Numbered from the stretch's first letter, positions 1-9,417 are shown. The stretch is DNA of 64,000 nucleotides from JARBAU01 sp040414675 (GCA_040414675.1 JBEDUN010000067.1:1-64000), one strand, 5' to 3'. The notes: generated by a model from the sequence alone, not told the origin. Translations and numbers: made by a program.

Positions 1-301
1 ATTTATTATTAGTTAATTGTATGAACATATAAAAAGAAAAACACACCAATTCTTCCTTACATTATACTTGTCGCAAAAGAAGTTACGGTACGGTTAACAC
101 AACCCTCATAAATGATTTGCAAAGTCCCAATCAAATAAATACCAGAATGTAATATGCTGCGACCTGCACTTCTAATTAGTTATCGAAATGGCCAGTTTTA
201 AAGAAAGATCTGGTAGATAATCTCCCTAGTATCCTAAGGCGAATTCCACATTTTTATGTAATAATTAGGAATTGGCAATATTCAAATGCAAAATAACTTT
301 G
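1..301. other. intergenic, nothing recognised
   Basis: AT-rich sequence at the left edge of the window, downstream of the minus-strand glycosylase gene. I see no open reading frame with coding character, tRNA or clear repeat. Confidence 0.5.
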
Positions 302-949
302 TCAGCCAATAGCATTAAAATTGGAAAGCGATTTCCACAGATACCAGGTAGCAACACTCCTGTACGGTCTCCAGGGAGCCGCTATCTTAACCATCTCTAA
401 AGGTATAGGAAGTTTTTCTAACACATAAGTTCTTTTCATGGCATTCCTCAAACCTAAATCAGTGACTGGTAATACATCTTCCCTACAGAGATGAAAAATC
501 AAAAACATTTCTGCAGTCCACCTTCCTATTCCTTTTACTCTTGTCAACTGACTAATTATCTCTTCATCTTTCATTAGCGGTAGTTCAACCAAATTCAGCT
601 TCTTTTCTACGATATTAGTCGCAAGTTCCTTTAGATAAATTGATTTCATTCTAGATAGACCAACTCGATTTCTGAGCTCAATATCGGAAGTTAAGATAAT
701 TTGTTCAGGGGTTGGAATAACATTTCCATAAAATGCATAGAATCTCTTGCAAATAGTATTAGCGGCATTACCGTTAAGTTGTTGATAAATTATGGCTTCT
801 ATCAATGCCTGAAAAGAGTCAGGTTTCTTCTTAATAGAATATGATCCGACTACAGCGATTATTTTAGCAAGATGCTCATCAGAATTTATCAGATGTCCAA
901 CATATTTAGTGTTCAAACAGAATTCTTCAACCGTTTGCTCTATTATCAT
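302..949 (-). CDS. DNA-3-methyladenine glycosylase II, AlkA-like HhH-GPD
   Basis: Base-excision repair glycosylase of the HhH-GPD superfamily, expected to remove alkylated purines such as 3-methyladenine from DNA. The 215 residues cover the compact catalytic core without the extra N-terminal domain of E. coli AlkA. The helix-hairpin-helix lies at about residues 135-150 (VKGIGRWTAEM), followed by the aspartate that activates the reaction in this superfamily, D164 in PVTDLGLR. An early QQLNGNAA block (about 56-63) is also typical of the AlkA branch. It starts at ATG and stands alone on the minus strand. The exact substrate cannot be told from sequence. Family assignment is firm. Confidence 0.85.
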   Translation of the reverse strand: MIIEQTVEEFCLNTKYVGHLINSDEHLAKIIAVVGSYSIKKKPDSFQALIEAIIYQQLNGNAANTICKRFYAFYGNVIPTPEQIILTSDIELRNRVGLSRMKSIYLKELATNIVEKKLNLVELPLMKDEEIISQLTRVKGIGRWTAEMFLIFHLCREDVLPVTDLGLRNAMKRTYVLEKLPIPLEMVKIAAPWRPYRSVATWYLWKSLSNFNAIG

Positions 950-1916
950 TGTTTATATCATCAAGCATACAGATCTTATTACCGAGAAGTAGCCTTCCTA
1001 GTTCTATTCGATCAATCATCAAATAGCATTCAGATACGTATCTAGTTCTTAGCGTTCATTTTTTACATAATGTGCCAGGTATCAGTGTAGTATCTGTAAT
1101 ATTGAATAACAATATCGTCTTTCCAATATACTAAGTGCAAGTACTCGCTGCCTGCAAGACCATTTTCAGCATATGAATCTTGATCACAATTAATAAATAG
1201 ATAGATAGTCTAGTTCTCTAGATTTCCCCGATTTTTCTTTACAGTGCCGGAGATTATCCACCCTATTACTTTCACTTTGGTGCGGAATAGGCCGTTGGGA
1301 CTTGTAATCAAGTACCACCACCACGTAGAAACCTTGATCACAATTTACCAACGGCCAAATTACAATATCAACTGAGATGTTATTTACCTAGATTTAACTA
1401 TGTTATCTAATGTATAATACTAGCTCTGTGTATGTGATATTTACTGTCAATCAAGCAAAAAGATCGTCAGATCGGGTTCAGTCGATATATCATAGGTAGG
1501 TAAGCATAATCCCCTAAGACGTCTAGATTCTATGACGATCGGCTTTATCTATTATGTCATTGAATGATAAAGAACGGCATCACAAAGGAGGTAACCTCTC
1601 TTTTAGAAAATAACTCATTAACTGCAAAAATATAGAGCATTATTCTTCAAATTGCTTCTTACTACTCGATTCATTTAAAACTAATTACTAGTGCTATATC
1701 TATACTAATATAACTGGCAATCTAGTTTAGGAGTACACCTATTAGATTAATGATAATTGTCTCAGATAGATATCAACTCGATTTGTATGCGAATTAAAAC
1801 CTTTACACAATCATAGCCAACGTGATCACAAAAATATTAACGAAATGATCTTCAAATGACTTTCATCGATAGAATTTGCCAATTAACAGTACATTCGTCG
1901 AATATACTGTTGGCTA
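950..1916. other. 967-base intergenic region
   Basis: No convincing gene in either strand. It contains one GC-rich inverted repeat (1290-1356, listed separately) and a short dyad GAGGT-A-ACCTC near 1588. The right end leads into the promoter of the His-rich exported peptide. Confidence 0.5.
1290..1356. repeat. 9-bp GC-rich inverted repeat enclosing 49 bases
   Basis: GGCCGTTGG at 1290-1298 is repeated in inverse orientation as CCAACGGCC at 1348-1356. Inside lies a smaller hairpin, ACTTG-TAAT-CAAGT. The arms are far richer in GC than their surroundings. A TATA-like AAATAA on the minus strand near 1386 sits about 30 bases before the right arm, so a minus-strand small RNA is possible. A few 9-bp inverted repeats are expected by chance in this much spacer, so this is only a candidate. 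Confidence 0.35.
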
Positions 1917-1942
1917 GTAACAAACTTAGTTCACTTTGTTAC
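1917..1942. promoter_or_regulatory. candidate operator, 8-bp inverted repeat
   Basis: GTAACAAA at 1917-1924 and its exact reverse complement TTTGTTAC at 1935-1942 flank a 10-base spacer. The right arm ends about 8 bases before the TATA box of the His-rich peptide gene, where a dimeric regulator would block or aid TFB/TBP binding. The spacing of half-sites, about 1.7 helical turns, suits a winged-helix dimer. The regulator is unknown. Confidence 0.45.
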
Positions 1943-1949
1943 CTCAACC

Positions 1950-1957
1950 TAATATAC
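1950..1957 (+). promoter_or_regulatory. TATA box for the His-rich peptide
   Basis: TAATATAC lies 26-33 bases before the TTG at 1983, the spacing expected if transcription begins at the start codon and the mRNA is leaderless. This supports the TTG start. Confidence 0.5.
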
Positions 1958-1982
1958 ATCGACCTCATAATACACTAGTGAG

Positions 1983-2171
1983 TTGAAAACTCGAACCACA
2001 ACAATAATAGGAGTCGTCGCAATGATAGCTGCACTAGCTCTCGTAGCAACAGCGCCAGTTCTAACCAACAATGCATTCGCACACTCGGACCATCACCACC
2101 ATCATCATCACCACCACCACTTCTTCCATCACCACCACCATCATCACCACCACCATCATCACCATTGGTAG
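1983..2171 (+). CDS. exported histidine-rich mini-protein
   Basis: A 62-residue protein. Residues 1-34 form a signal peptide: a basic start, a hydrophobic core, and an AFA-H cleavage-like site. The mature part is almost only histidine: a run of ten His, two Phe, then thirteen His and a final Trp. It starts at TTG with a TATA box at the leaderless distance. No enzyme domain is possible; poly-His tails bind Ni, Cu, Zn or Co, so an extracellular metal buffer or sponge is the likely role, which would suit an organism with many exported copper enzymes. The tract is made of mixed CAT and CAC codons and could vary in length by slippage. The opposite strand also stays open, but only because of the repeat. 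Function is inference. Confidence 0.7.
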   Translation: MKTRTTTIIGVVAMIAALALVATAPVLTNNAFAHSDHHHHHHHHHHFFHHHHHHHHHHHHHW

Positions 2172-2444
2172 AAAACAGCATTATTAGTCTAGTATAAAGT
2201 CAAGCATAGCAAGAAATAATAATGCATCCAATTTTCTTTTTTTAGGTTCTAATTCTCTAATGGAAGATCACTATCTCTTGTAGCCAACATTGCGTGACAG
2301 GTCATTAGGTGATTTATTTGTAATATAAAAGAGTGGTTAGGTTTGAGCAATCAGCGAAGTTACTGATCGAGAGCCACATAATCCTATCATAGTCTTCAAT
2401 CGTTGAATTCGAATCGGTCAGGTTGATTTAACAATTCTATTGCT

Positions 2445-4229
2445 TCATGCGGAAATCGCCAGTTGTGTTTTGTCTCTTCGTCTTCCAGCCATAATCGCAA
2501 AGATAATGGATGAAACTGACAATAAGGCAGCAGTTAGGAAAATTAAATTGTATGCTCCACTTGCAGGAAATGATGCTATAGTATTCGATCCATTTATTCT
2601 CACTAATTCTTGCTGTGACTGTAGAAACATTCCAGCAATCGCAGGACCAATAGCACTTCCTATAATTCTTATTAGACTTGTCATTCCTGTAGAGATTCCC
2701 ATCGACTTAGTCGGTGTTGCCATTATGATGATATTCATTACACCTACAGCAGCAAATGATAAACCAATGCTTACAATTGCTAAATCGATAGATACTAATA
2801 GTTGGGTTGAATGGAAAGCGTAGACGGCGAAGAATCCGATTGTAGTGATGATAGTTCCTGCAATCATTGGCGTCCTTGAGCCCATTTTGGATATTATAAA
2901 TCCAGAAGTAGGACCAAATATTAGCAGAATAATCGAAAATGGAATCTGAATCTTTGTAGTTTCAATTACACTATCACCGAATCCCAAGGGATGCGGAGAT
3001 CTCGCTAGTATTGGTATGGTTTGCAAAACCATGAACATCGTCATTCCAATAACTAACATAACCAAGTTACCAGGTAAAATTACTTTGTTTGCCATAAGCT
3101 TGAGATCTAGCAATGGAGATTTAGCCTTCCTTTCAATAAGCAAAAATCCCACGAACGAGGCTGTCCCGAGTATTGCAAAGGAAAGAGTAAGCATAGAGGT
3201 GTATGTTCTATTATTAAGATTGGAACCTGCCGATGAAGTAATTGAACTTGCTCCTTGTGGCTGTAGGAATGTGAAGACAAGTAATACAGATATTATTGCA
3301 ATGGCTAAAGTTACTGCACCTTTTATATCTAGAGGCTGTCTTTTAAAACCAGCCTTTGCATTTATAGAACTATTACTATTTTTTAGTTTGATGGTATGGT
3401 CCACGTGTTGATTATTTTGTACTAAACTGCTATGCCCATCTTTATCAATTTGTTTATTAGTATTCTTATCAAACAAATTGTCGTTGTTCCTACGATTAGA
3501 TTCATTATTACCGATATAGCCATCGATATACTCGTATCGATGATCTCTTACATTAACAAACTTCCAGATAACAAACAAAAGTAGGATTGAGACTGGTATA
3601 ACAGTAATGAACGTTGCATGCCATCCATAATACTGTATGATACCACCACCTACTACTAATCCTATTACAGAACCGCTCGCGTACATTGATGTAATAATTC
3701 CTTGTCCAATTGAGATTTTGCTACGTGGAAATTGGGATCGTATCATAGTATAGGCAATAGGAAACATTCCCATTCCTACTCCTTGTAGAGATCTAGCGAT
3801 CAACATCGTATAGAATGTATTTGATGAAGCAGCTACAGTAACACCTATTGCATAAATAATCATTATCATTAGTAATATCTTCTTCCTACCATATATGTCT
3901 GATAATTTCCCAGCAATGGGAGTCATAACTGCTCCTGCTAACAGATACATGGTTATTAGCCAAGATGAAGCATTGTAGGAAACATGAAAGTCTCTAATGA
4001 GGTCGGGGATAGCGGGTATCAGCATAGTTTCGGCATAAGTGACCATCGTTGCAATTAAACTTAGAATAGCTACTACTTTCCAAGCACTAACTGAAATCTT
4101 TTCTGTATCACCTGAATTCGTGGATATGGCAATGGGTTTTGGCGACCACAAATTCCTATTTGCTTTATCACTTGAACCTTTATTCCGGTTGTTTGGGTCA
4201 CTACCACTATTGTTAATATTGTCTTTCAT
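2445..4229 (-). CDS. MFS drug-efflux transporter, 14-TM DHA2/EmrB type
   Basis: Major facilitator protein of 594 residues, expected to export drugs or other lipophilic compounds with proton antiport across the cytoplasmic membrane. After a polar Asn-rich N-terminus (1-48), hydrophobic segments begin at about 51. The MFS motif A between TM2 and TM3 is seen as GKLSDIYGRKK at 107-117. A long hydrophilic Asn/Asp-rich loop (about 235-300) splits the two halves, and the number of hydrophobic stretches fits 14 helices. The gene lies 21 bases after a MarR-type regulator on the same strand, the common arrangement for an efflux pump under ligand-responsive control. The substrate cannot be predicted. 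Confidence 0.85.
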   Translation of the reverse strand: MKDNINNSGSDPNNRNKGSSDKANRNLWSPKPIAISTNSGDTEKISVSAWKVVAILSLIATMVTYAETMLIPAIPDLIRDFHVSYNASSWLITMYLLAGAVMTPIAGKLSDIYGRKKILLMIMIIYAIGVTVAASSNTFYTMLIARSLQGVGMGMFPIAYTMIRSQFPRSKISIGQGIITSMYASGSVIGLVVGGGIIQYYGWHATFITVIPVSILLLFVIWKFVNVRDHRYEYIDGYIGNNESNRRNNDNLFDKNTNKQIDKDGHSSLVQNNQHVDHTIKLKNSNSSINAKAGFKRQPLDIKGAVTLAIAIISVLLVFTFLQPQGASSITSSAGSNLNNRTYTSMLTLSFAILGTASFVGFLLIERKAKSPLLDLKLMANKVILPGNLVMLVIGMTMFMVLQTIPILARSPHPLGFGDSVIETTKIQIPFSIILLIFGPTSGFIISKMGSRTPMIAGTIITTIGFFAVYAFHSTQLLVSIDLAIVSIGLSFAAVGVMNIIIMATPTKSMGISTGMTSLIRIIGSAIGPAIAGMFLQSQQELVRINGSNTIASFPASGAYNLIFLTAALLSVSSIIFAIMAGRRRDKTQLAISA

Positions 4230-4250
4230 CTTGATTCATTCTCACACAAT

Positions 4251-4787
4251 TCAAGCAATCCCACGCTTTGTAGATGAATCGATTATTCGTGACTGTACAA
4301 TAATACTACTAGTACTTTCCTCAGAATTTATCCCATATTGACTTGAAAGATTTTGGCTTATTCTGTCCAGAACCAATCGTGTAATTTCCAATTGATCTTT
4401 ATGAATTCCTTCGATCAACGAGCACCTAAATAATTTAGCACATGATTGCATCTGACCAAGGAGAGATTCCATCTTTTTTGTGATAAATAATCGATTGACT
4501 CTTCGATCGGTATTATCAGGCCTTCTATTAACTAATCCCTTTGATTCCAGTCTATCAATTAATGGTATAAGCGATGATGTATCTAAACCCAATTTATCTG
4601 CAATTTCTCTCTGAGTAATTCCATTTTGTGTTGCGAGAATACTTATAGCCCTCCATTGTGCCATAGTAATACCAACTTTATCGTGCAACTCCAAATCAAA
4701 TGCATGTTGTATTGTTTTAGATACTTGAATAATTTTACGGCCTATGTTATTTTCATTATTTAAATCATAATTATCGTTTGTATTCAT
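4251..4787 (-). CDS. MarR-family transcriptional regulator
   Basis: A 178-residue winged-helix protein. The MarR fold is clear: a dimerisation helix, then the HTH at about residues 55-85 (ITQREIADKLGLDTSS) and a wing with a RRPDNTDRRVNRLF-type segment, the DRR being the MarR hallmark. It is the first gene of a probable operon with the MFS exporter, and a near-palindrome directly ahead of its ATG suggests it represses its own promoter, with release by a small molecule. The C-terminal extension of about 35 residues after the last dimer helix is not typical and carries no motif I recognise. Confidence 0.85.
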   Translation of the reverse strand: MNTNDNYDLNNENNIGRKIIQVSKTIQHAFDLELHDKVGITMAQWRAISILATQNGITQREIADKLGLDTSSLIPLIDRLESKGLVNRRPDNTDRRVNRLFITKKMESLLGQMQSCAKLFRCSLIEGIHKDQLEITRLVLDRISQNLSSQYGINSEESTSSIIVQSRIIDSSTKRGIA

Positions 4788-4789
4788 TT

Positions 4790-4810
4790 GATATCCAATT
4801 AATTGATATG
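4790..4810. promoter_or_regulatory. candidate MarR operator
   Basis: ATATC, CAATTAATTG and ATAT lie in a row (about 4791-4809) and form a near-perfect palindrome immediately upstream of the regulator start. A TATA-like CTTATATAAT on the minus strand lies at about 4826-4836. An operator between the TATA box and the start codon is the usual site for autorepression. Confidence 0.4.
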
Positions 4811-5358
4811 AGACTATATTATATAAGCCTTTATTCTATTGAATTTCTTATAGACTTTTGTATTAATAGTTCATAACACAAATAACCCATGATCTGTCTG
4901 TAGATCACCCATTTGTAATTTTATAATATCGATCCACTAAAATTTATCAATTTTTTTGTGGGTAGTGAGGAATATAACATATTTTTAATGCTTGGCTCTA
5001 TCCATTAAATAGCATAAAACTATAGTATAACTCAGAGCTCCAAATTAAAGATTAAGCACTTTTGAGTTGATGCTTGGACTTTAATCTAATAATAACGGAA
5101 TTGACTTAGAATCCAATTCCACTAATGAGATCACGGTTGAAAAACATGATTTATATCAAAATGTGTTTGTAGTAAATATATAATTCTAATTACTTGTTCA
5201 GCTACGAACAGTTGCTGCAAATACAAAGCAACATTGTTAAGCCACAATCTCCTGATGCTAACAGACAACTTGTAACATTTATTGGCTAATTATTATACAA
5301 TCTTCTTCTAGAAAACTCATTTTGAAAGTCCTAATATCTTTAATAATAGTGTGATTCG
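4811..5358. other. 548-base intergenic region
   Basis: Divergent promoter region between the MarR/MFS operon and the NodB-fold gene. Apart from a 7-bp inverted repeat (GGAATTG 5097-5103, CAATTCC 5114-5120) I see no gene or RNA structure. Confidence 0.45.
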
Positions 5359-6501
5359 ATGAAAGTAAGAGATCACAATAATGTTAATTCTCGTAGCTTA
5401 TTGAGGATATTTATTTTAATTATAATACTCATCGTGTTAACGCTCGAAATTCCAGTAGGTAGTGGGCCTATTGCTAGTTTTGTTTTGGGTGCTAGTCATA
5501 AACATCATAACAATAATCAGAACGACAACTTCATATCCATACCTTCACACAAGAAAGGGCCATCCCAGTCAAAGATAGATCCTGTAACAACTAGAAATAT
5601 TAGAAATAGTCATAATTTAACTTCAAAAACAAATACAGCTGACTATGCTTCCAACACTGGAGCTAACTCTAGCAAAAGCAATAACAAATTTGTAATCTTA
5701 ACTTTCGGTGATGTGCACAAAACCCAATTTATATCTGCCAAGCCAATCTTAGATCGATATGGCTTTAAGGGTAGTTTTTTTGTAACGTGTGGATACGTAG
5801 ATAGAAGCAATGCTATAGTAAACGATAATAACGTTCAGCTGTCACGTATGAGCTGGAACGACATTCTTGCATTGCAGCAGGATGGACAAGATATAGAATC
5901 AAAAGGCATGACTCACCGCGATCTCAATCAACTACCCCCTAAGGATTTAGATTTCGAGATCGGAGGATCAAAACAATGTTTAGAAAATCACGGTATTAAT
6001 CCAAACATTTTTGCTGTTGTGCATGGTGATGCTTGGAATAATACCACTATCATAAACATGATTGGTAAATACTACGGATTTGCAGACAATGGATTTGCAG
6101 ATTTGATCTTCTTGCATTGCGATGGCTATATCGCACATAAGCAAACTGATTGTAAAACGTATAATGATAGTGGAACATTAACGTATGCGAATAGGTATTC
6201 CATAAGAGAAGAAAGTCATAATGCATGGGATGTCGATTATCTTCATAACGACCAAATAATAATGCAGAAGTTCATAAATCAAGTAAATTCACAAGTTACC
6301 TATAATAATAGGAAGGGCTTCATTGATGCCATACCTATTGTTGCTTATCATAGCATAGATAATTCAAAAGGACCATCCAGTACTGATATTGATTTGTTTG
6401 CTTTAGAAATGAAATACCTACACGATGCCGGATTTAAGGTAATACCTATGTCTGATTTGGGATACGACGAGAACACTAACTTCATGTATATCAAACAATA
6501 G
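5359..6501 (+). CDS. exported NodB-fold (polysaccharide deacetylase-like) protein
   Basis: A 380-residue protein with an N-terminal membrane segment (about 14-45, signal peptide or anchor), a Ser/Asn-rich linker to about 110 and a carbohydrate esterase 4 / NodB-like domain to the end. The first NodB motif, normally TFDDG, reads TFGDVH at 115-120, so the catalytic-base aspartate is Gly while the metal-binding Asp (D118) remains. The second motif keeps one His (H186 in MTHRDLN), with Lys where the other metal His is expected. A later VAYHSID segment matches the family's last motif. Either this branch uses an altered centre or it binds glycans without deacetylation. Several NxS/T sequons suggest surface glycosylation. 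Confidence 0.7.
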   Translation: MKVRDHNNVNSRSLLRIFILIIILIVLTLEIPVGSGPIASFVLGASHKHHNNNQNDNFISIPSHKKGPSQSKIDPVTTRNIRNSHNLTSKTNTADYASNTGANSSKSNNKFVILTFGDVHKTQFISAKPILDRYGFKGSFFVTCGYVDRSNAIVNDNNVQLSRMSWNDILALQQDGQDIESKGMTHRDLNQLPPKDLDFEIGGSKQCLENHGINPNIFAVVHGDAWNNTTIINMIGKYYGFADNGFADLIFLHCDGYIAHKQTDCKTYNDSGTLTYANRYSIREESHNAWDVDYLHNDQIIMQKFINQVNSQVTYNNRKGFIDAIPIVAYHSIDNSKGPSSTDIDLFALEMKYLHDAGFKVIPMSDLGYDENTNFMYIKQ

Positions 6502-6902
6502 GTAAGCGCTTGTCAATGTAATTCTTATCTTCTCTTTTACTCGGGTAACACCATTCATAGAAATTCGTTTTGCATACGATCACCACTTTTTTGAAGCAAA
6601 GATCTTAAAGTCCTTTGATGATTACTTTGACCTACTGAAAATATTAGAGATCTAGCATGCTCTACTTTTATTGACCAAGTTCGACGCAAGACGAATTATC
6701 AGCATTTTTGTCTGTATTAATTGTTGATTTTTAGTCATCAAGCACTAGTGAAAATTTGTACTTTCTTTATAATGTCATTGTAATTCTCCTATTTTGGTTC
6801 CCATATCAACATCTGAACCCATGTATGGACTTTAGGAACTATGTTAATTCACATAGTTAACTTAATCTAATATAGTCTGAAGATTAATTCCTGTAATTAC
6901 AA
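6502..6902. other. 401-base intergenic region
   Basis: No gene, tRNA or strong repeat found. It separates two unrelated plus-strand genes and presumably holds the promoter of the small wHTH gene. Confidence 0.4.
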
Positions 6903-7154
6903 ATGCACTATTGCTACAGAAGTGGAATTGACATAATAACTTCGATTTTAAATACCGCCAATGGTAGTGGAGTAAAGCAATTGGAGATTTTAGATAGATC
7001 CAGACTCACTCATAAAATATTCAGGAAGTATTTATACCTCATATTGCAATTCGGCCTGATTGAGCATTTTCAACTACAAGGGAGATACAAAACAACCGAA
7101 AGGGGAATTCAATTTTTATACATTTATGATGAAATGAAAAATTTAACACAATAG
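6903..7154 (+). CDS. small winged-helix DNA-binding protein (HTH_45/ArnR1-like)
   Basis: A single-domain winged helix of 83 residues belonging to the ArnR1-like family that is greatly expanded in ammonia-oxidising archaea. The order is helix-helix-recognition helix (about 8-55: ILNTANGSGVKQLEIL through FRKYLYLILQFGLIE) then a beta wing ending in TTERGIQFLYIYDEM. A second member of the family lies at 49798-50070 on the other strand. It has no sensor domain, so regulation is probably by abundance or partner binding. The target is unknown; the neighbourhood offers no operon partner. Confidence 0.75.
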   Translation: MHYCYRSGIDIITSILNTANGSGVKQLEILDRSRLTHKIFRKYLYLILQFGLIEHFQLQGRYKTTERGIQFLYIYDEMKNLTQ

Positions 7155-7338
7155 CAATACCAATCTCCATACCTTAGACTATGTCTTGTTATGCTCAACT
7201 GCATCTTATATGGTCTTCAAAAACCATTCACTTGGTTAAAAATAGTTTTCATGAACCCTAGTATATGATTCACTTGAATCGGACAGACATTGATGACAAT
7301 CACAAATTGTCATTTTGACAAATGTACCTCAAATATAA

Positions 7339-7618
7339 TATAATGATTATATTAATGGATTAAAACAGTATGGTGTGACTGGTCCAGTTAAGGTTATCGG
7401 TAACTATGTAGATATCTCTACGCCCATGCCGAAGTTCAATTGGATAAAGGCAGACTACGAAAGTAGTACAAAATGCAACTAATACCGGAAAAGCACCTAC
7501 AAGATCAGATCATACTATAATTTATTTAGTAGTAACTGAGGCAATAAAAGGAAACAAAAGCAGTCTGGCTGCAGATACAAGTGGTCATTCGGAAATAACT
7601 ATAACAATCTCTACCTGA
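7339..7618 (+). pseudogene. frameshifted coding remnant, unknown family
   Basis: Two consecutive stretches look coding but lie in different frames. The first (from about 7339 to a TAA near 7484) reads YINGLKQYGVTGPVKVIGNY and continues into a WIKADYES segment. The second, shifted by one base, runs from about 7483 to TGA at 7616-7618 and contains APTRSDHTIIYLVVTEAIKG. Joined, they would give about 90 residues of a beta-rich, non-membrane protein. No canonical start is seen for the first part except GTG at 7375. I do not recognise the family. A sequencing error cannot be ruled out. Confidence 0.45.
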
Positions 7619-8166
7619 TTTAATTAGTTCTTAGTTGTTCTTTAGACTAATGATTATAACAATCTCCTTTCTTCATACAAATAGGAGTTTGATAGCATCT
7701 GATCTCTTCAATTCATGCATCTCATTGACATATTCTGAAAATGATACACTTTGCTTTTGATTCTCTTCAATGTTCTATTCAAAGCCCTACCGACTTTATA
7801 TTTAGACCAAGTCCTTTAGATCTATACCTATCATTAGAAAACCTGGTGCAGTTCTATTAATTCCATCATATTTAGTAAATGATGGATAAGCGTTGATCCT
7901 GCAATCCTCATAGTTCGGAAACTCTAAAATATTCAAGAACTTCTTGCATATCAAACACTTCCTTCTGACAGCCAACAGCTTTGGTCATAATATTTCATGG
8001 AAAAATGGGCTTCTCAAAATGCAATAGTCTGAAATTTAGGTTATGGTCTATCTCATTAAACTTCTAACTACTAAGGGGGTAAATTTCTTTCAGCCCGGAA
8101 TACAGGAAGCAACTTTCTGCTGTGGGTTCAGAGAAACTAGTGAGGACATCGTCATAAAGCAATCAA
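7619..8166. other. intergenic with one possible mini-ORF
   Basis: Spacer between the frameshifted remnant and the serine hydrolase gene. The only coding-like content I find is the small minus-strand Cys-containing ORF listed at 7802-7975. Confidence 0.4.
7802..7975 (-). CDS. possible small Cys-containing protein
   Basis: An ORF of 57 codons starting at TTG. Its early part carries a basic segment and a CxxC pair (RRKCLICKKF), and a further Cys follows (YEDCRINAYP), which would suit a small zinc-binding protein. Composition looks protein-like, with aromatic residues and a PGF turn near the end, but there is no promoter or homologue I can point to. It resembles in size the other mini zinc proteins of this window (59112-59324, 59911-60096). 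Treat as tentative. Confidence 0.3.
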   Translation of the reverse strand: MAVRRKCLICKKFLNILEFPNYEDCRINAYPSFTKYDGINRTAPGFLMIGIDLKDLV

Positions 8167-9417
8167 TCAATGATAAAGCAGAAAGGTCAACGCTGTATTT
8201 ATAATTTCTATAGGGGGCACATCCGAGAAATTACAACTACACAGCATTGCCACGCCAGTTTTTTTGTCTGGATTAAATGCGATTAAGCTGCTATAACCAT
8301 CTATACCACCATTGCGCCAAATAATCGTTCTTCCGAGATTAGTTTGGATATTCCAATCAGCTCCAACATATCCATAAGCAGGCGTTTTATGTCCAGATGG
8401 GTCAACAAACGGTAGTTGGAATTCAGTAACTGGATGTCGTATTGTACGACTCTCTTGCATAGCGCCATTGAGCTTTGTATCTATCAATCCCATGTTAGCT
8501 GAAAGAAATTTCAACAGATCATTAACTGTAGAGTACGATGCACCTGCCCCCTGAACTGCTTGAGGCATAAAGACTAATTTACTTTCATTTCCTGCAATGT
8601 GGCCTTTTGCAAATCTTGATTTGATATCCTCAGGTACTGATACACCGGTAGAGTTCATTGGAATTCCTGTACTATTCATTCCCAAAACATTCCATATCTT
8701 ATCCTTAAAGAGCTGTTCTAAAGGAACGCCTGCCTTCAATGATAGGGCTTGTCCTAATATACCCGCTCCAATATTAGAGTAGTGGTCTTTTACTCCTGGT
8801 TGCGTTGCTAGAGAGCTATTTGATAAGAATCGATATACTTGTTGAGTTGTATAGTTGTGCCAGCATGTAGTATTGCACCAGCCTGTAGGCCAATATGGTA
8901 AACCAGATGTATGGGTTATGAGATCCTCTAAGGTTATTTTATGTCCTTGATAGGTGGGAACTGTCACATTGGCCGGAAGATATTTTTCCAGAGTGTCATT
9001 TAATTTTACCAAGCCATGATTTACCATATCCATCAATGAAATGCCAACAAATAGTTTCGTTAGAGAACCAATGTCAAACGCAGTATTTCCATCAACCGTT
9101 GTGTGATTGGCTTTGGAAATATTGCCATATCCTGAAACTTGAGTACCGTTTGGGGTCACAACGCCTACTACAATCGATACAGGTATACTGGAATTAGAAA
9201 TATGAGCAGCAATTGTCTTGTTATTGAACAAGTGTTCAAAAACTCTTTGTTTGTATTTATCTAAAATCATATTCGACAAGTTGTTTTCAGAAGATTGATT
9301 GCCTTGACTTTGGGCCAAGACGATCTGGTATTGACTCTGAAGAAATATAGAAGAAAAAAGACTAAATATGAAAATTAAACCAAACAGTAATGTTCCAAGA
9401 GATATTTTATGGTCCAA
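8167..9417 (-). CDS. exported serine hydrolase, beta-lactamase/PBP4 class C fold
   Basis: A 416-residue secreted or anchored hydrolase with a hydrophobic segment at about 8-35. The catalytic SxxK motif is S118-L-T-K121 inside FDIGSLTKLFVG, and the second motif YxN is Y213-S-N215. The third motif, usually HTG or HGG, is seen as RNGGIDGYSS near 368-377. It belongs to the large beta-lactamase-related family that includes D-aminopeptidases, esterases and penicillin-binding proteins; archaea lack murein, so peptide or ester cleavage outside the cell is more likely than antibiotic resistance. Numerous NxT/S sequons in the mature part fit glycosylation. It starts at TTG and is monocistronic. Confidence 0.8.
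   Translation of the reverse strand: MDHKISLGTLLFGLIFIFSLFSSIFLQSQYQIVLAQSQGNQSSENNLSNMILDKYKQRVFEHLFNNKTIAAHISNSSIPVSIVVGVVTPNGTQVSGYGNISKANHTTVDGNTAFDIGSLTKLFVGISLMDMVNHGLVKLNDTLEKYLPANVTVPTYQGHKITLEDLITHTSGLPYWPTGWCNTTCWHNYTTQQVYRFLSNSSLATQPGVKDHYSNIGAGILGQALSLKAGVPLEQLFKDKIWNVLGMNSTGIPMNSTGVSVPEDIKSRFAKGHIAGNESKLVFMPQAVQGAGASYSTVNDLLKFLSANMGLIDTKLNGAMQESRTIRHPVTEFQLPFVDPSGHKTPAYGYVGADWNIQTNLGRTIIWRNGGIDGYSSLIAFNPDKKTGVAMLCSCNFSDVPPIEIINTALTFLLYH

Noticed and set aside
1975..2181. Minus-strand 68-codon frame over the His-rich gene (Gly/Asp-rich)
   Set aside because: It is only the reverse reading of the CAT/CAC tract.
2440..2823. Plus-strand frame of 127 codons over the MFS gene
   Set aside because: Hydrophobic shadow of transmembrane codons on the other strand.
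8167..9417. Antibiotic-resistance beta-lactamase
   Set aside because: Only the general serine-hydrolase fold is shown; archaea lack the drug target and the third motif differs from class C enzymes.
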